DNA from: Aphrocallistes beatrix
Taxonomy: Eukaryota; Porifera; Hexactinellida; Sceptrulophora; Aphrocallistidae
NCBI GenBank assembly: GCA_963281255.1
Contig: OY725497.1
Span: forward strand, 558,001 to 622,000
DNA: 64,000 nt
Direction: 5' to 3'
Shown: positions 42,261 to 52,052 of the stretch, piece by piece
How positions within the stretch are numbered: the stretch's first letter is position 1
Layout: each line of letters opens with the position of its first letter
Notes under the pieces: generated by a model
The model's input: the letters and a program-made list of their open reading frames with translations, nothing else
What the model was told of the DNA's origin: nothing
Database searches by the model: none
Made by a program: the position numbers and the translations under genes

Positions 42261-43592
42261 TCTGTAGCCTCTGTGTAGAGATAGGAAATGAATTGAGTTT
42301 ATAGAGCGACTTGCTCAGTCGGTCGATTAGTCTGTGTTAGTTTATGTTAATTATTAAAATCTTATTTGATTGATTTAGATACACGACTGCTATCCTCAGA
42401 GATTATTCGAGCTATCTATTTAGAATTGTATTGTTTGTCGGACTTTTGCACTTAAAACACGTTTTAATCTCATCAAGCGACCTTCTCTTGCTTGAATTTA
42501 AAATATTTTTGTAAAAATAATCATCCACTGACTTCAACGAAGTCTATGGTCCAAAATATGATTATACTAATGAGCAGGCTTATATCTTAATTTTGTAGCT
42601 GAATTGTGGTCAAATTATCAGGAGATGTGCTATAATAATTCAATTCTATCTTACACATGAAAGGTATCTGAAACAAAGACAATTTAAGAAGTAGATATCA
42701 ATCGATTACTATGTACTCGTAATACGTAGCATGAACTAATTGTTAAACAGCAGCACATGAGGGAAAACCCAAAATACAATTTATTCAAAAGTAAAATAGA
42801 TATCTAATCAGTAAAGAGTAGATAAGGTTTAGCCTCTAACTACAGTTTGTCAGAAATGTCCCAAAGGTTTGTAAGCGAGGCCACGAAGCGACCAAGCTAC
42901 GATAGCGATTGACTCGTGTCCCTACATATAAATATATTTTCCTATATAAATTAAAGGTTAGTAAGATATGGGTCAAAGTCTATCTATTACTGAGCTCGTC
43001 ATGACAGTCCCTGGAAATATTTATTTATTTTACCACGGTCATTCTAAACATTCTACGTATGTATCCATTGAATGTCTACTAATAAATGAATAGAATTAAT
43101 GCAAAATCTACACTTGACACTTGAAAGCCGCGCAGCACAAGCAAGCTAAGTGCGCTTGTGATATATGCACAATGTATTCAAATCGGGAGTCCGAGTTTTT
43201 CTCTGTAAACATGCTATCATATACACACACACCTCAGTCAGCAACTATCAGTAGGTTTAGCACCTCACCCAGATTGTGAACCCCCTGAGAACATATTAGC
43301 ATGGATTCGGGGGCTATATAAATCTATAAACTTTACTTTTTTACTTTACTTTACTAATTTGATTGGCCAATTTTCTAACATCTGATATACTATGAAAACA
43401 CGTTTTTATGCTAAGACAATAATTAAAAGATCTCAGAACTACATCGGTTTTTATTTTTGACACATTTAGATTGTTTAGAAGTATACCGTAATTAGTAGTA
43501 TCTTATTTCCTGAACAATGGGATGTGAATTCTCATCTCTCAAATACTAATCCTTACTATTAAAACTCGATTAATGTATATTTATTTATTTAC
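42261..43592. other. Gene-free region with repeat debris
   Basis: About 1.3 kb with no supported gene. It carries a fragment of the GC-headed dispersed repeat at 43,128-43,160 (reverse), a short TTTACTT microsatellite near 43,335, and TTACTATTAAAACTCGATTA at about 43,555, whose reverse complement recurs near 45,225. Confidence 0.5.
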
Positions 43593-44085
43593 AAGCGCGC
43601 TTCGCTTGCTTGCGCTGCGCGGCTGGCGGACACTTTGTGTCCGCCGGAGGCTCCCTTCGGTCGCCTGGGGTCACATTGGTTAATTATAAGGGAGATAACA
43701 TCTCTAAATACGTCTGTCCTACTATTATAATCGATGTCGTACGAAAAATCACCAAATTTGTCAATTTTTAAAATTTTGATGCGTAATGATGACGTCATTA
43801 TAAAGTGATGAGTCATCATTTTTTGATGATAGTTGCATCATATTTGAGATATATTAGTTTACACATTCTATTAAAGTTTCAGCCTTATATCTCCTATTAT
43901 GGCTGAGTTATGCTCGAATAAACTGTATTGCTTAACTTTTAAAAAATGTGACAATGACGTCATAATTCCATGATGAGTCGACATTTTGCTCTGAGCTCAG
44001 AACTTACTGGAGCCATAGCCAAAAGACTCCCACATGCCAAAAATTAGCTTTCTATGACCGGCAGTTTCTTCAATCAATTCGTTAC

Positions 44086-44099
<14 letters not shown>
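43593..44099 (+). repeat. GC-headed dispersed repeat, copy C
   Basis: This is the best full-length copy, about 505 bp. The head is GCGCGCTTCGCTTGCTTGCG, then the hairpin GGCGGACACTTTGTGTCCGC, then GGAGGCTCCCTTCGGTCGCC. The body has two TGACGTCA palindromes and ends at CAATTCGTTACAGATATAT, running into a TA run. It faces copy D across the dead mariner. Confidence 0.85.
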
Positions 44100-44116
<17 letters not shown>

Positions 44117-45190
44117 CGAGGGGTGGATGAAAAGTTTTGAGCCTAACAATGATAGAGTGTTGCTAGAACGATTAAACTTAGCAGTCATTTAATTCAAATC
44201 TTATTATGACTAACTAGCTTATTTATTCACATTGACAGATTTTTTTATTACTGTAGCAGAACTTTAAAGTTCATAGGTATCAACTTTTAGTGAAAATGGA
44301 GAAAATTGAATACCGAGCCGTCATCAAGTACCTCAATTTGAAAGGATTAACTCCCACGCAAATACATGAAGAGGGAGAAGCAGTATTGAAGATGAGCCAA
44401 GGTCTGGCAGGCCTTCCACTGCCTCCTAACAGGCAAACATTGATCATGTGTACCAAATGGTGATGAACGACAGACGACTAACTATTCGCTCCATAGCTAC
44501 TGTCACTGGCATCTCCCATGAGAGAGTTGAGAACATTCTAACCAATGAACTTGGAATGGCAAAGGTTTCCACTAGATGGATCCCATACCTTTTGAACCCT
44601 GATCAAAAGCGTACCAGATTGACCATGTCTAAGGAAAACTTGGACCTTTTTCCGCTGGGAAAGTGATGGCTTCAGTTTTTTGGGATTCCAAGGGGGTTGT
44701 GTTCGTGGATTACCTTCCAAAGGGCCAAACCATCTTGGCGAATACTATGTCAATTTGTTACGGCAGCTCCGCGAAGCTATCAAGGAGAAACGATGGGGGA
44801 AGTTGACGAAAGGTGTCTTTTTCCACCAGGACAATGCACCTTCTCACAAGGCCGCCATTGCAATGACTACTATCCATGCCTGTGGCTTCGACCTCATTCA
44901 GCACCCACCATACTCTCCCGATATGGCACCATCGGACTTCCATCTCTTCCCAAACATGAAGAAACATTTGGCTGGTAGGCATTTTCACACTAATGATGAG
45001 GTGATTTCCGCCGTAGGGGACTTTGTTGACGATCAAGAGGAAATCTTTTAAAAGCAGGGATCCAGGCGCTGAAACACCGCTGGCAAAAGTGTGTGGACCG
45101 TCAAGGGGACTACGTCGAAAAATAAATACCTAAAGAAATCATACCAGAAAAGCAACATAGTTAGGCTCAAAACATTTCATCCACCCCTCG
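44117..45190 (+). mobile_element. Decayed mariner element
   Basis: Ends CGAGGGGTGGATGAAAAGTT and the complement of AACATTTCATCCACCCCTCG are inverted repeats flanked by TA (44,115-44,116 and 45,191-45,192). It is 1074 bp, shorter than a full mariner because of internal deletions. It belongs to a different subfamily from the element at 3699, having different ends and protein. Confidence 0.92.
44296..45125 (+). pseudogene. Mariner transposase pseudogene
   Basis: The start MEKIEYRAVIKYL is followed by a frameshift. Later pieces carry the second helix-turn-helix and a WVPHEL-like STRWIPYLL. The stretch with the first catalytic aspartate is deleted. The second and third aspartates survive in FFHQDNAPSHK and YSPDMAPSDFH with 34 residues between them. 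A stop after DDQEEIF breaks the tail. It cannot make an active transposase. Confidence 0.9.
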
Positions 45191-45255
45191 TACATATATA
45201 CGTACTATATACACAAACATTAATCGAGTTTTAATAGTAAAGATATACTATATAT

Positions 45256-45611
45256 CTGTAACGAATTGATTGAAGAAACTGTCAGGCTCAGAAAGCTGAT
45301 TTTTGGCATGTGAGAATATTTTGGCTATGACTCCACTAAGTTCTGAGCTCAGAGCAAAATGTCTACTCATCATGGAATTATGACGTCATTGTCACATTTT
45401 TAAAAGTTAAGCAATACAGTTATTCGAGCATAACTCAGCCATTATAGGAGATAGAAGGCTGAAATTTTAATAGAATCTGTATACTAACATATTTCACATA
45501 TGGTACAACTCTCATCCAAATATAATGACTCATCACTCTGTTATGACGTCATCATTACGCATCAAAAATTTTAAAAATTGACAAATTTGGTGATTTTTCG
45601 TGCGATATCGA
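45256..45611 (-). repeat. GC-headed dispersed repeat, copy D (reverse, truncated)
   Basis: The minus-strand copy ends at CTGTAACGAATTG on its left. Its GC head is missing because it is cut at about 45,611, where a Mutator-like sequence begins. With copy C it forms an inverted pair around the dead mariner. Confidence 0.8.
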
Positions 45612-46246
45612 TTCCTACGTTTAGGAGGATTAGTACCAGCAATGAACTTAGCTTGTCGTACTTCCACAAGTCCCTGTTCACGCTTCAAGGCAGTGATAAC
45701 CTTCCAAATATTTGGATAGTGACGGCCAACAGTAGCATTGAAAGAGCGATGCCATGCTTCAACTGCATTAGTTGTACGAGGTAACCCAAACGCCGTGTCG
45801 TAGTGATATCCACATCTCAATTGGGAACAAGGGATCCTGGTAGGTACCACCAGTTCCTGTACTACATCACCAAACACCTCGAGTACATCAAAAGGTGAAG
45901 CAAAGGCGAGTGCTGGCAACAGGCGTATGCGTAGAGCTAGTTCCTCATCTTGGTTGTAAGCAGCTTGCAGTCCTTCAGCTTGTACTTTGCGCCAGATATT
46001 TTGTGTGAGGTGAAAGAAGCAGGACTTCACCTGTGTAGCAGGCCACACCTGCTGGAAACTGTTAATGGCAGCCTTCTCAAAGTCCATAAGCATCCGAGAT
46101 GGTTGAGCATTAGGACAGAGTAACTGGATCCGTTGCCATATCTGTGTGTAGGTAGCTTGGGTTTTATTAGGTAGGAGGATGAACAGGCTAGGTAACGGAT
46201 GGCCATCCTTTAGGGGCTCCTGTCCTCCTCGGAGTCCATGCAGCAC
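45612..46246 (-). pseudogene. Mutator-like (MULE) transposase fragment
   Basis: About 210 residues on the minus strand match the MULE transposase core: MLMDFEKAAINSF with the second catalytic aspartate, a CFFHLTQNIWRKV block with the Cys and His of the family, and NAVEAWHRSFNATVGRHYPN. The N-terminal part with the first aspartate and the rest of the protein are absent. The frame continues into dispersed repeat copy D after PPKRRN, so its last 23 residues are not transposase. No terminal repeats were recognised. Confidence 0.85.
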
Positions 46247-46314
46247 ATAAGTATGTAATTAACTAATGAACACATTCCAAACTGTATGATTGTTTGATAG
46301 AGAGCCAAAATATA

Positions 46315-47889
46315 CTAAACATAAATATAACAAATTAACATGAACACTGCACAACTAATAGCTAAGATAATCAGATATCTCGAGATTAACAAGCATTTTC
46401 TGCTGCAAGAATATTCTGGTGCTAAGGTAGAAACAAGGTTGGTATTCAGATGTGAACTCTCATTGTATTCACTTTTCTGATTCATTTGCGAAATATTTGA
46501 AGATACTTTTTTAGCAATTTTCTGCCAATCATAATAAAATAAAAGTATTATTAATGATATGGCTGAAGCTAAATACCCGATACTCAAGAATAAATAGTAT
46601 CCAGCTGCTTTCCAAGATACGAAATAGGCTAGTGCACATCCGAGAGGAGTGGCTACAGACAGAAGCCAAATGATCTCACTTATTATCACAAAATTCTGAA
46701 GGCAACATGCGTTGCATATACCTTTTAAGCAACATTCGATATCTGATACGAAAGCGATGGTTAGAATTCTGATTCCAAATTCGATTTCGTTTCTAAATTC
46801 CTGTACGGATGTAAAAATGTATGCAATGTAATGCGAAAAAGAGAAAGTGACAATAGCGAATCCAGTTGCGATTGTTAATTCATAGCAAATAGCAACAATT
46901 GTTGCTTTCTTAGCCTTTTTCAAATTATTCTCTCCAAGAAGATTACCAATACGTATATTAGCTCCAGCTCCTAACCCGTATGAAGCAGACAGAAGCAGAA
47001 CGAAAAACACATTTAGGATTCCCAATAATGCGAGTTGATCAGTGTCTTTGAGTATAAATCCGAATAAGATTAAAGGCACAATTCTGCCAATAGAGACATC
47101 AATTATGAATTGAAGGGTTCCAGCCATTCCATATTTTAGATAGTGATACCAACCATTGAACGAAGACCACGAGAAAATGGAATAAGTCAGATGCACAGTC
47201 GTGAATTGGATGTAGGCGAGGAGGAGAATTGCAATTAGATAATTACTAATAGTATATGACAGAGCAACACCTTTGATCTCGAGAGGAAATACAACAACAA
47301 AAATATATTGTAAACAAATATTCAACAAATTTCCGCTTATTTGTATTGCAAGATTTGGAAAAACAATATTTTGAGATTGCAAGAAGCTACAAGCCAGTCT
47401 CGAGTAGATGTAAGCTGGATAGCTAAAGCATAGAATGGAAGCATAGTCACCTGCACCTTGTGCTAGCTCAGAGCTTTGAGTGATGTAGTAAATGACAGGT
47501 TTGACACTTATCCATATTGTCCAGATGGGGAAGCAAGTGAGTGATGCGATTATCAATGCTCGCATGAAGTATGTTCCCATCAGCTTATAGTTCGTAGCAC
47601 CATAAGCTTGAGAACAGAGAGTGCTCATTCCAGCAGCGATTCCCTGTACCACCACGTAGGATGTGCTAGCCATGATTGCTTGACCAATGAACAGAGCACT
47701 CACTTTGTTTCCTATGTCAGTACCTGATGTACGGGAAATGAAGATGGTACCTGTTTTTGCCTGTAGGGCATCACAGAAGAATCCAAGTGCCCCTGTAAAT
47801 CCTAGCATGTTGAGATATTTTAACTCTGTTAGTATCCATTTCTGTTTGCTTGCAAAAACTCTTAGCTTCTCTACAATATGATTTAACAT
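46315..47889 (-). CDS. MATE family efflux transporter (SLC47-like)
   Basis: The single exon encodes 524 residues from the ATG at 47,889. Twelve or so membrane segments run through about 25-460, with a further one at the end (ISRYLIILAISCAVFMLICY) as in animal MATEs with 13 segments. Family motifs include GMSTLCSQAYGA near 85, the short SRLACSFLQSQ block near 165 and the second-half repeat GLGAGANIRIGNLLGE. MATE transporters export organic cations in exchange for protons or sodium at the plasma membrane. It is isolated among transposon debris. Confidence 0.92.
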   Translation of the reverse strand: MLNHIVEKLRVFASKQKWILTELKYLNMLGFTGALGFFCDALQAKTGTIFISRTSGTDIGNKVSALFIGQAIMASTSYVVVQGIAAGMSTLCSQAYGATNYKLMGTYFMRALIIASLTCFPIWTIWISVKPVIYYITQSSELAQGAGDYASILCFSYPAYIYSRLACSFLQSQNIVFPNLAIQISGNLLNICLQYIFVVVFPLEIKGVALSYTISNYLIAILLLAYIQFTTVHLTYSIFSWSSFNGWYHYLKYGMAGTLQFIIDVSIGRIVPLILFGFILKDTDQLALLGILNVFFVLLLSASYGLGAGANIRIGNLLGENNLKKAKKATIVAICYELTIATGFAIVTFSFSHYIAYIFTSVQEFRNEIEFGIRILTIAFVSDIECCLKGICNACCLQNFVIISEIIWLLSVATPLGCALAYFVSWKAAGYYLFLSIGYLASAISLIILLFYYDWQKIAKKVSSNISQMNQKSEYNESSHLNTNLVSTLAPEYSCSRKCLLISRYLIILAISCAVFMLICYIYV

Positions 47890-48576
47890 GTTCAATTAGT
47901 TATGAATTTTACTGAATCCATGCTATCAACTTTTTTTATAAGAGGGCGGGAATTCTCTTGATATGATTCTTCATTTTTTACTATTAATTAAACTATGGAT
48001 TTGAACGGCCGTTGTAACAACATAATTGTTTGTTTTTATTACAAAAATCAATCATGTCAATTTATTAATAAACATTGACAAGCGCGCTTCGCTTGCTTGC
48101 GTTGCGCGGCTTACAGACACTGTGTGTCTGCAGATTTACCCAGTGGGCGCTTGGGGATATTAGAGAAACAATACGTCGCTTTCTTGTTTTATACTAAGTA
48201 CGCTGGATTATCATTTGTCTACGGTTACATTAATGAAATCAGAACTTATGATTAGTGGTTAGCAAACTTGGGCATGGATAAAGGTCTATATTCTGTATAG
48301 AATTTATATCCTCGAATAGTGTCTGGGCCTCTGGGGGCTGTGGCGATTATTAATCTTTGTCCCCATTTTTTACTTGATGCAAATTTAATTTTTGGTGAAT
48401 TAATAGAGACTTTTCAGTAGCTTCAGTCTCAGTCTCAGCCTTCTGATTGCATTTAGAGATGAAACCATTTGATTCAGATATTTTCATCAGAGATTGGGAG
48501 CGGAATTTGTTCGTACGTAGTATGCATGTATATCCATATTTGATATTCTTTTTGTTCAGATTCAAGAACTAGTGCC
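47890..48576. other. Gene-free region with repeat fragments
   Basis: It holds the head of the GC-headed dispersed repeat at 48,079-48,150 (GCGCGCTTCGCTTGCTTGCG, diverged after the hairpin) and a possible MITE from about 48,300 (TATATCCTCGAATAGTGTCT) related to those at 25,945 and 51,905. The rest is the NOP2 5' flank. Confidence 0.5.
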
Positions 48577-50217
48577 ATGGGGCGTAGACAATACAATAGA
48601 GAGAAAGGGAGACACAAGTCTAACCTATCAGTGAGTAGGACTGACCGACGTAAGTTGAAGAGAGGACTTCCTCTGCTTCCCAAACTACCCGAGACCCTCA
48701 GGCCAGAAAAGAGTGATAATCCGACCAGGAAACTCTCCAACAGACAAAAACAACGAGCTCAGAAGAGAGCTGCTAAGAAGCAATTGAAGTCAGAGCTAGG
48801 AGGAATTCACGGCTACAACTCACAGAAAATAGTTGAGGAATTGAATGAGGAGGTTGGTGATGATACCGACAACGAAGTTGATCATGATGACGATGACATC
48901 ACAATGAACCTTGACTCTATGATGACAGAAGGGACGGAGGAGGGGCTGCCTGATGTCCCCCCTGTTCTAGATGACCTTGACTCTGATGCAGAGAGTGACG
49001 TCATCACAGGAGAAATCAATGATCAGATAGAAGGCGAAGAGAAAGACGACGTCACGCTCAATATAACAGACGGTGTGACTGAAACAGACGGAGTTGTAAC
49101 GGAGGATATGCCCATTGTCTCACAGAGGATTGACGAAACTATCCTCACTCTGATCGATCTGAAGTCTCGTCGAGAGGAAGGAATGACGCGAAGTGATTAC
49201 TTGAAAAGACTGAGAGAAGATCTCTGTTCCTACTACGGCTATAACAAATTCCTTATCACCAAACTGATGCGAATATTCTCCATTCCAGAGCTGAAGGCAT
49301 TCCTAGACGCGTGTGAAATGCCGCGACCTGTCGTGATAAGAGCCAACCCCATCAAAACGCGGAGACGGGAGTTAGCTCAGGCGCTCATCAACAGAGGTGT
49401 GAACCTAGACCCGATTGGAGAGTGGTCTAAAGTAGGCCTGGTGGTGTACAAGAGTCAGGTACCGATGGGAGCCACTCCCGAATACCTGGCAGGGCACTAC
49501 ATGCTACAGGGGGCATCATCCATGGTCCCAGTAATGGCGCTGGCTCCTAGAGAGGGAGAGCGCGTGCTGGATATGTGTGCTGCGCCTGGCGGGAAAACAA
49601 CATACGCTGCGGCCCTGATGAAGAACACAGGAGTGCTATTCGCAAACGACGTGAAGAAGGAACGTACCAACTCCCTCGTAGCCAACCTTATCCGTATGGG
49701 AATTAAGAATACCGTTGTGTGCCATTATGATGCACGTAGTTTCCCTCACAAAGTGACTGGAGGATTCGATAGAGTTCTGCTAGATGCACCCTGTAGCGGT
49801 ACAGGTGTAGTCTCGAAAGACCCTAGTGTTAAAACCTCCAAGAACAGCCTAGATATAAGCAAGTGTGTCTTCCTTCAAAAGCAGCTGATTATCTCTGCAA
49901 TTGACAGCATCAATCATAAGTCTTCTTCCCCCGTAATCGTCTACTCGACTTGCAGTGTGCTGATAGACGAGAATGAGTCTGTGATCGACTACGCTCTTCG
50001 CAAACGCCATGTCAAGCTGGTTCCAATTGATGTTAGTATCGGGAAGGAAGGATTTGTGAAATTTCGCGAAAAAAAGTTTCACCCTTCCATGAAGCTGTGC
50101 AAACGATTCTACCCACATGTTCAGAATTTCGATGGATTCTTTGTTGCGAAATTGAGAAAGTTGGACCATGGCGAAAAGAAAAAGGTGGAAAAGAAAGATC
50201 CAGGCTCTGATGACTAG
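48577..50217 (+). CDS. NOP2: rRNA cytosine-C5 methyltransferase NOP2/NSUN1
   Basis: The protein is 546 residues in one exon. A basic then acidic N-terminus (KRGLPLLPK; many D/E at 90-165) precedes the catalytic core from about 200. SAM-binding motif I is LDMCAAPGGKTTYAAAL, motif IV with one catalytic cysteine is LLDAPCSGTG, and motif VI with the other is YSTCSV. The stretch RRELAQALINRGVNLDPIG is typical of NOP2. It acts in the nucleolus on 25S/28S rRNA in large-subunit assembly. The C-terminal repeats of vertebrate NOP2 are absent. DPAGT1 begins 118 bases downstream on the same strand. Confidence 0.95.
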   Translation: MGRRQYNREKGRHKSNLSVSRTDRRKLKRGLPLLPKLPETLRPEKSDNPTRKLSNRQKQRAQKRAAKKQLKSELGGIHGYNSQKIVEELNEEVGDDTDNEVDHDDDDITMNLDSMMTEGTEEGLPDVPPVLDDLDSDAESDVITGEINDQIEGEEKDDVTLNITDGVTETDGVVTEDMPIVSQRIDETILTLIDLKSRREEGMTRSDYLKRLREDLCSYYGYNKFLITKLMRIFSIPELKAFLDACEMPRPVVIRANPIKTRRRELAQALINRGVNLDPIGEWSKVGLVVYKSQVPMGATPEYLAGHYMLQGASSMVPVMALAPREGERVLDMCAAPGGKTTYAAALMKNTGVLFANDVKKERTNSLVANLIRMGIKNTVVCHYDARSFPHKVTGGFDRVLLDAPCSGTGVVSKDPSVKTSKNSLDISKCVFLQKQLIISAIDSINHKSSSPVIVYSTCSVLIDENESVIDYALRKRHVKLVPIDVSIGKEGFVKFREKKFHPSMKLCKRFYPHVQNFDGFFVAKLRKLDHGEKKKVEKKDPGSDD

Positions 50218-50335
50218 TTTAGATTTCAATCTATTATTTTAATATTAGATTCAGTTTTCATTTATTAGTACACTGTAGCACACAAGATTAAGAGATTCAA
50301 TTCCACTAACTGTCTGATTTCTCTTAGTTAGCGAG

Positions 50336-51691
50336 ATGATTCAAGACAAATCGGTCGCATTGCTAATCGGAGCTAACATAATCCTGTCGATAATAGGCGC
50401 CGTCCTGACTCACTACCTCATCAGAGAGATGTCACACCTCTTCCTCAAAGCCAGACTAGCTGGCAACGATCTCAGCAAGAAAGGGCGGCCTCTCATCCCT
50501 GAAGCGATCGGTGTGATTTCATCCGCGGTTTACCTGATCGTGATGTTCCTATTCATCCCTGTCCCTTTCATCTCCCAGTACCTGTCCAACTCAACACAGA
50601 CTGACAGTAATGCCACGAATCTGAATCTGAACAGCGCCATTTCTCAAGAGCTAGTCACCTATCTCGCCGCTATGCTCTCGATCTGTTGCATGATTTTCCT
50701 TGGATTCGCAGACGATGTGCTAGACCTCAGATGGAGACACAAGCTACTCCTGCCCACCCTCGCCTCCCTTCCTCTCCTCATGGTGTACATCCTATCAGGA
50801 GACAGTACTTGGATCACAGTGCCGCATTTCGACTACGTTTGCAATGGTCTCCAAGCACAATTTGGTCCCCTCACCTTTTTACCAATCCATGGTAGGGACG
50901 GGCAACTCTTCAACCTCTGGAGACTGTGTCCTAGGGGGCAGCCCATCAATCTAAATTTCGTGTTCTACATCTATATCCTGCTGCTCGCGGTTTTTTGCAC
51001 CAATGCTATCAACATACTGGCTGGTATCAACGGCATCGAAGTGGGTCAGTCAGTGATAATATCTGGCAGCATTCTCGCGTACAGCATAATACAGATCCCG
51101 CAGGTGACCATGGACACACTCACGTTATTCAGATTTTCCGTTACTTGTCCCTTCCTGGGTGTGTCCCTAGCTCTGCTCTGGCACAACTGGTATCCTGCCC
51201 AGGTGTTCGTAGGAGACACCTATTGTAATTTCGCTGGAATGGTCTTAGCAGTTATCGGGATACTGGGACATTTTAGCAAGACGCTGCTTCTATTTTTTAT
51301 TCCACAAATTCTGAACTTCGTCCTCTCCATTCCTCAGCTCTTTCATTGGCTTCCTATTCCGCGGCACCGACTGCCAAAATGGGATGAAAATACGAACAAA
51401 CTCGGCATGTCTTACACTTCGCCTTTCAAACCGGAAGCTCTGCCATTAATGGGTCGTTTAAGTTTGAAATTCCTCAAATTATTCAGGCTAACTCATGTCA
51501 GGAGCAAACGCGGTGAGCAGAAGGACATGATTGAGATATCTAATCTAACGCTTATAAATTTAGCTATCAAAGTTTTTGGACCGCAACATGAGCAAACCCT
51601 CACGATCATAATGCTTGTCGGACAAGTGCTGTTCTCATTCGTTGGATTCGGAGTTAAATTCTATCTCGCAAAGCTACTCTACGCTACTTAG
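50336..51691 (+). CDS. DPAGT1: UDP-GlcNAc:dolichyl-phosphate GlcNAc-1-P transferase
   Basis: The protein is 451 residues, longer than the human 408, with about ten membrane segments. It catalyses the first step of the dolichol-linked oligosaccharide pathway in the ER membrane and is the tunicamycin target. Signatures are GFADDVLDLRWRHKLLLP with the Mg-binding aspartates, NAINILAGINGIE, and LLWHNWYPAQVFVGDTYC. The C-terminal PRHRLPKW block matches the family. A 5' stretch ATTTCTCTTAG directly before the start looks like a splice acceptor. With only 118 bases to NOP2, co-transcription is plausible. Confidence 0.96.
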   Translation: MIQDKSVALLIGANIILSIIGAVLTHYLIREMSHLFLKARLAGNDLSKKGRPLIPEAIGVISSAVYLIVMFLFIPVPFISQYLSNSTQTDSNATNLNLNSAISQELVTYLAAMLSICCMIFLGFADDVLDLRWRHKLLLPTLASLPLLMVYILSGDSTWITVPHFDYVCNGLQAQFGPLTFLPIHGRDGQLFNLWRLCPRGQPINLNFVFYIYILLLAVFCTNAINILAGINGIEVGQSVIISGSILAYSIIQIPQVTMDTLTLFRFSVTCPFLGVSLALLWHNWYPAQVFVGDTYCNFAGMVLAVIGILGHFSKTLLLFFIPQILNFVLSIPQLFHWLPIPRHRLPKWDENTNKLGMSYTSPFKPEALPLMGRLSLKFLKLFRLTHVRSKRGEQKDMIEISNLTLINLAIKVFGPQHEQTLTIIMLVGQVLFSFVGFGVKFYLAKLLYAT

Positions 51692-52052
51692 TAAGTTTAA
51701 CACATTCGTTAGGTGATATGTTTTGATAGTACATAACTATTATGCCAATAACTTTGTTCCTCAATATTTCCATTCCTGTGTCCAGAAAATCTCTTAGGGA
51801 ACTCCTTGTAGAACTGGAATTTTTTTTAGCTATGGACTGAGAGGTTCATAATTTGTTGTAATTTTGCTCCAGTCAATGACATCACTAAAGTATTTGCAGT
51901 AAATACTCGAATAGTAACCGCCCTCGAATATAAAAAATAGCACCCTCGTTGGGGGGGGGGGGGGGGCAAAGAGGGTGCTGACTTTTTTCTACCCAGCTAC
52001 TTTCGAGGATATACGGTTTAATTAAGTTGAATGACTTGTCAATTAACGCAGG
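51692..52052. other. Spacer with MITE-like hairpin
   Basis: It contains a MITE-like block at about 51,898-52,016 and a G16 tract, listed separately. Nothing else was found. Confidence 0.5.
51898..52016. mobile_element. MITE of the CCTCGAATAGT family with a G16 loop
   Basis: Left GTAAATACTCGAATAGTA and the complement of right TACTTTCGAGGATATAC pair imperfectly. Inside, AGCACCCTC and GAGGGTGCT are perfect 9-base arms enclosing a run of 16 G (51,951-51,966). Related sequences occur at 25,945 and 48,300. Confidence 0.6.

Noticed and set aside
45533..45611. C-terminal end of the Mutator transposase frame
   Set aside because: These residues come from dispersed repeat copy D and are not part of the transposase.
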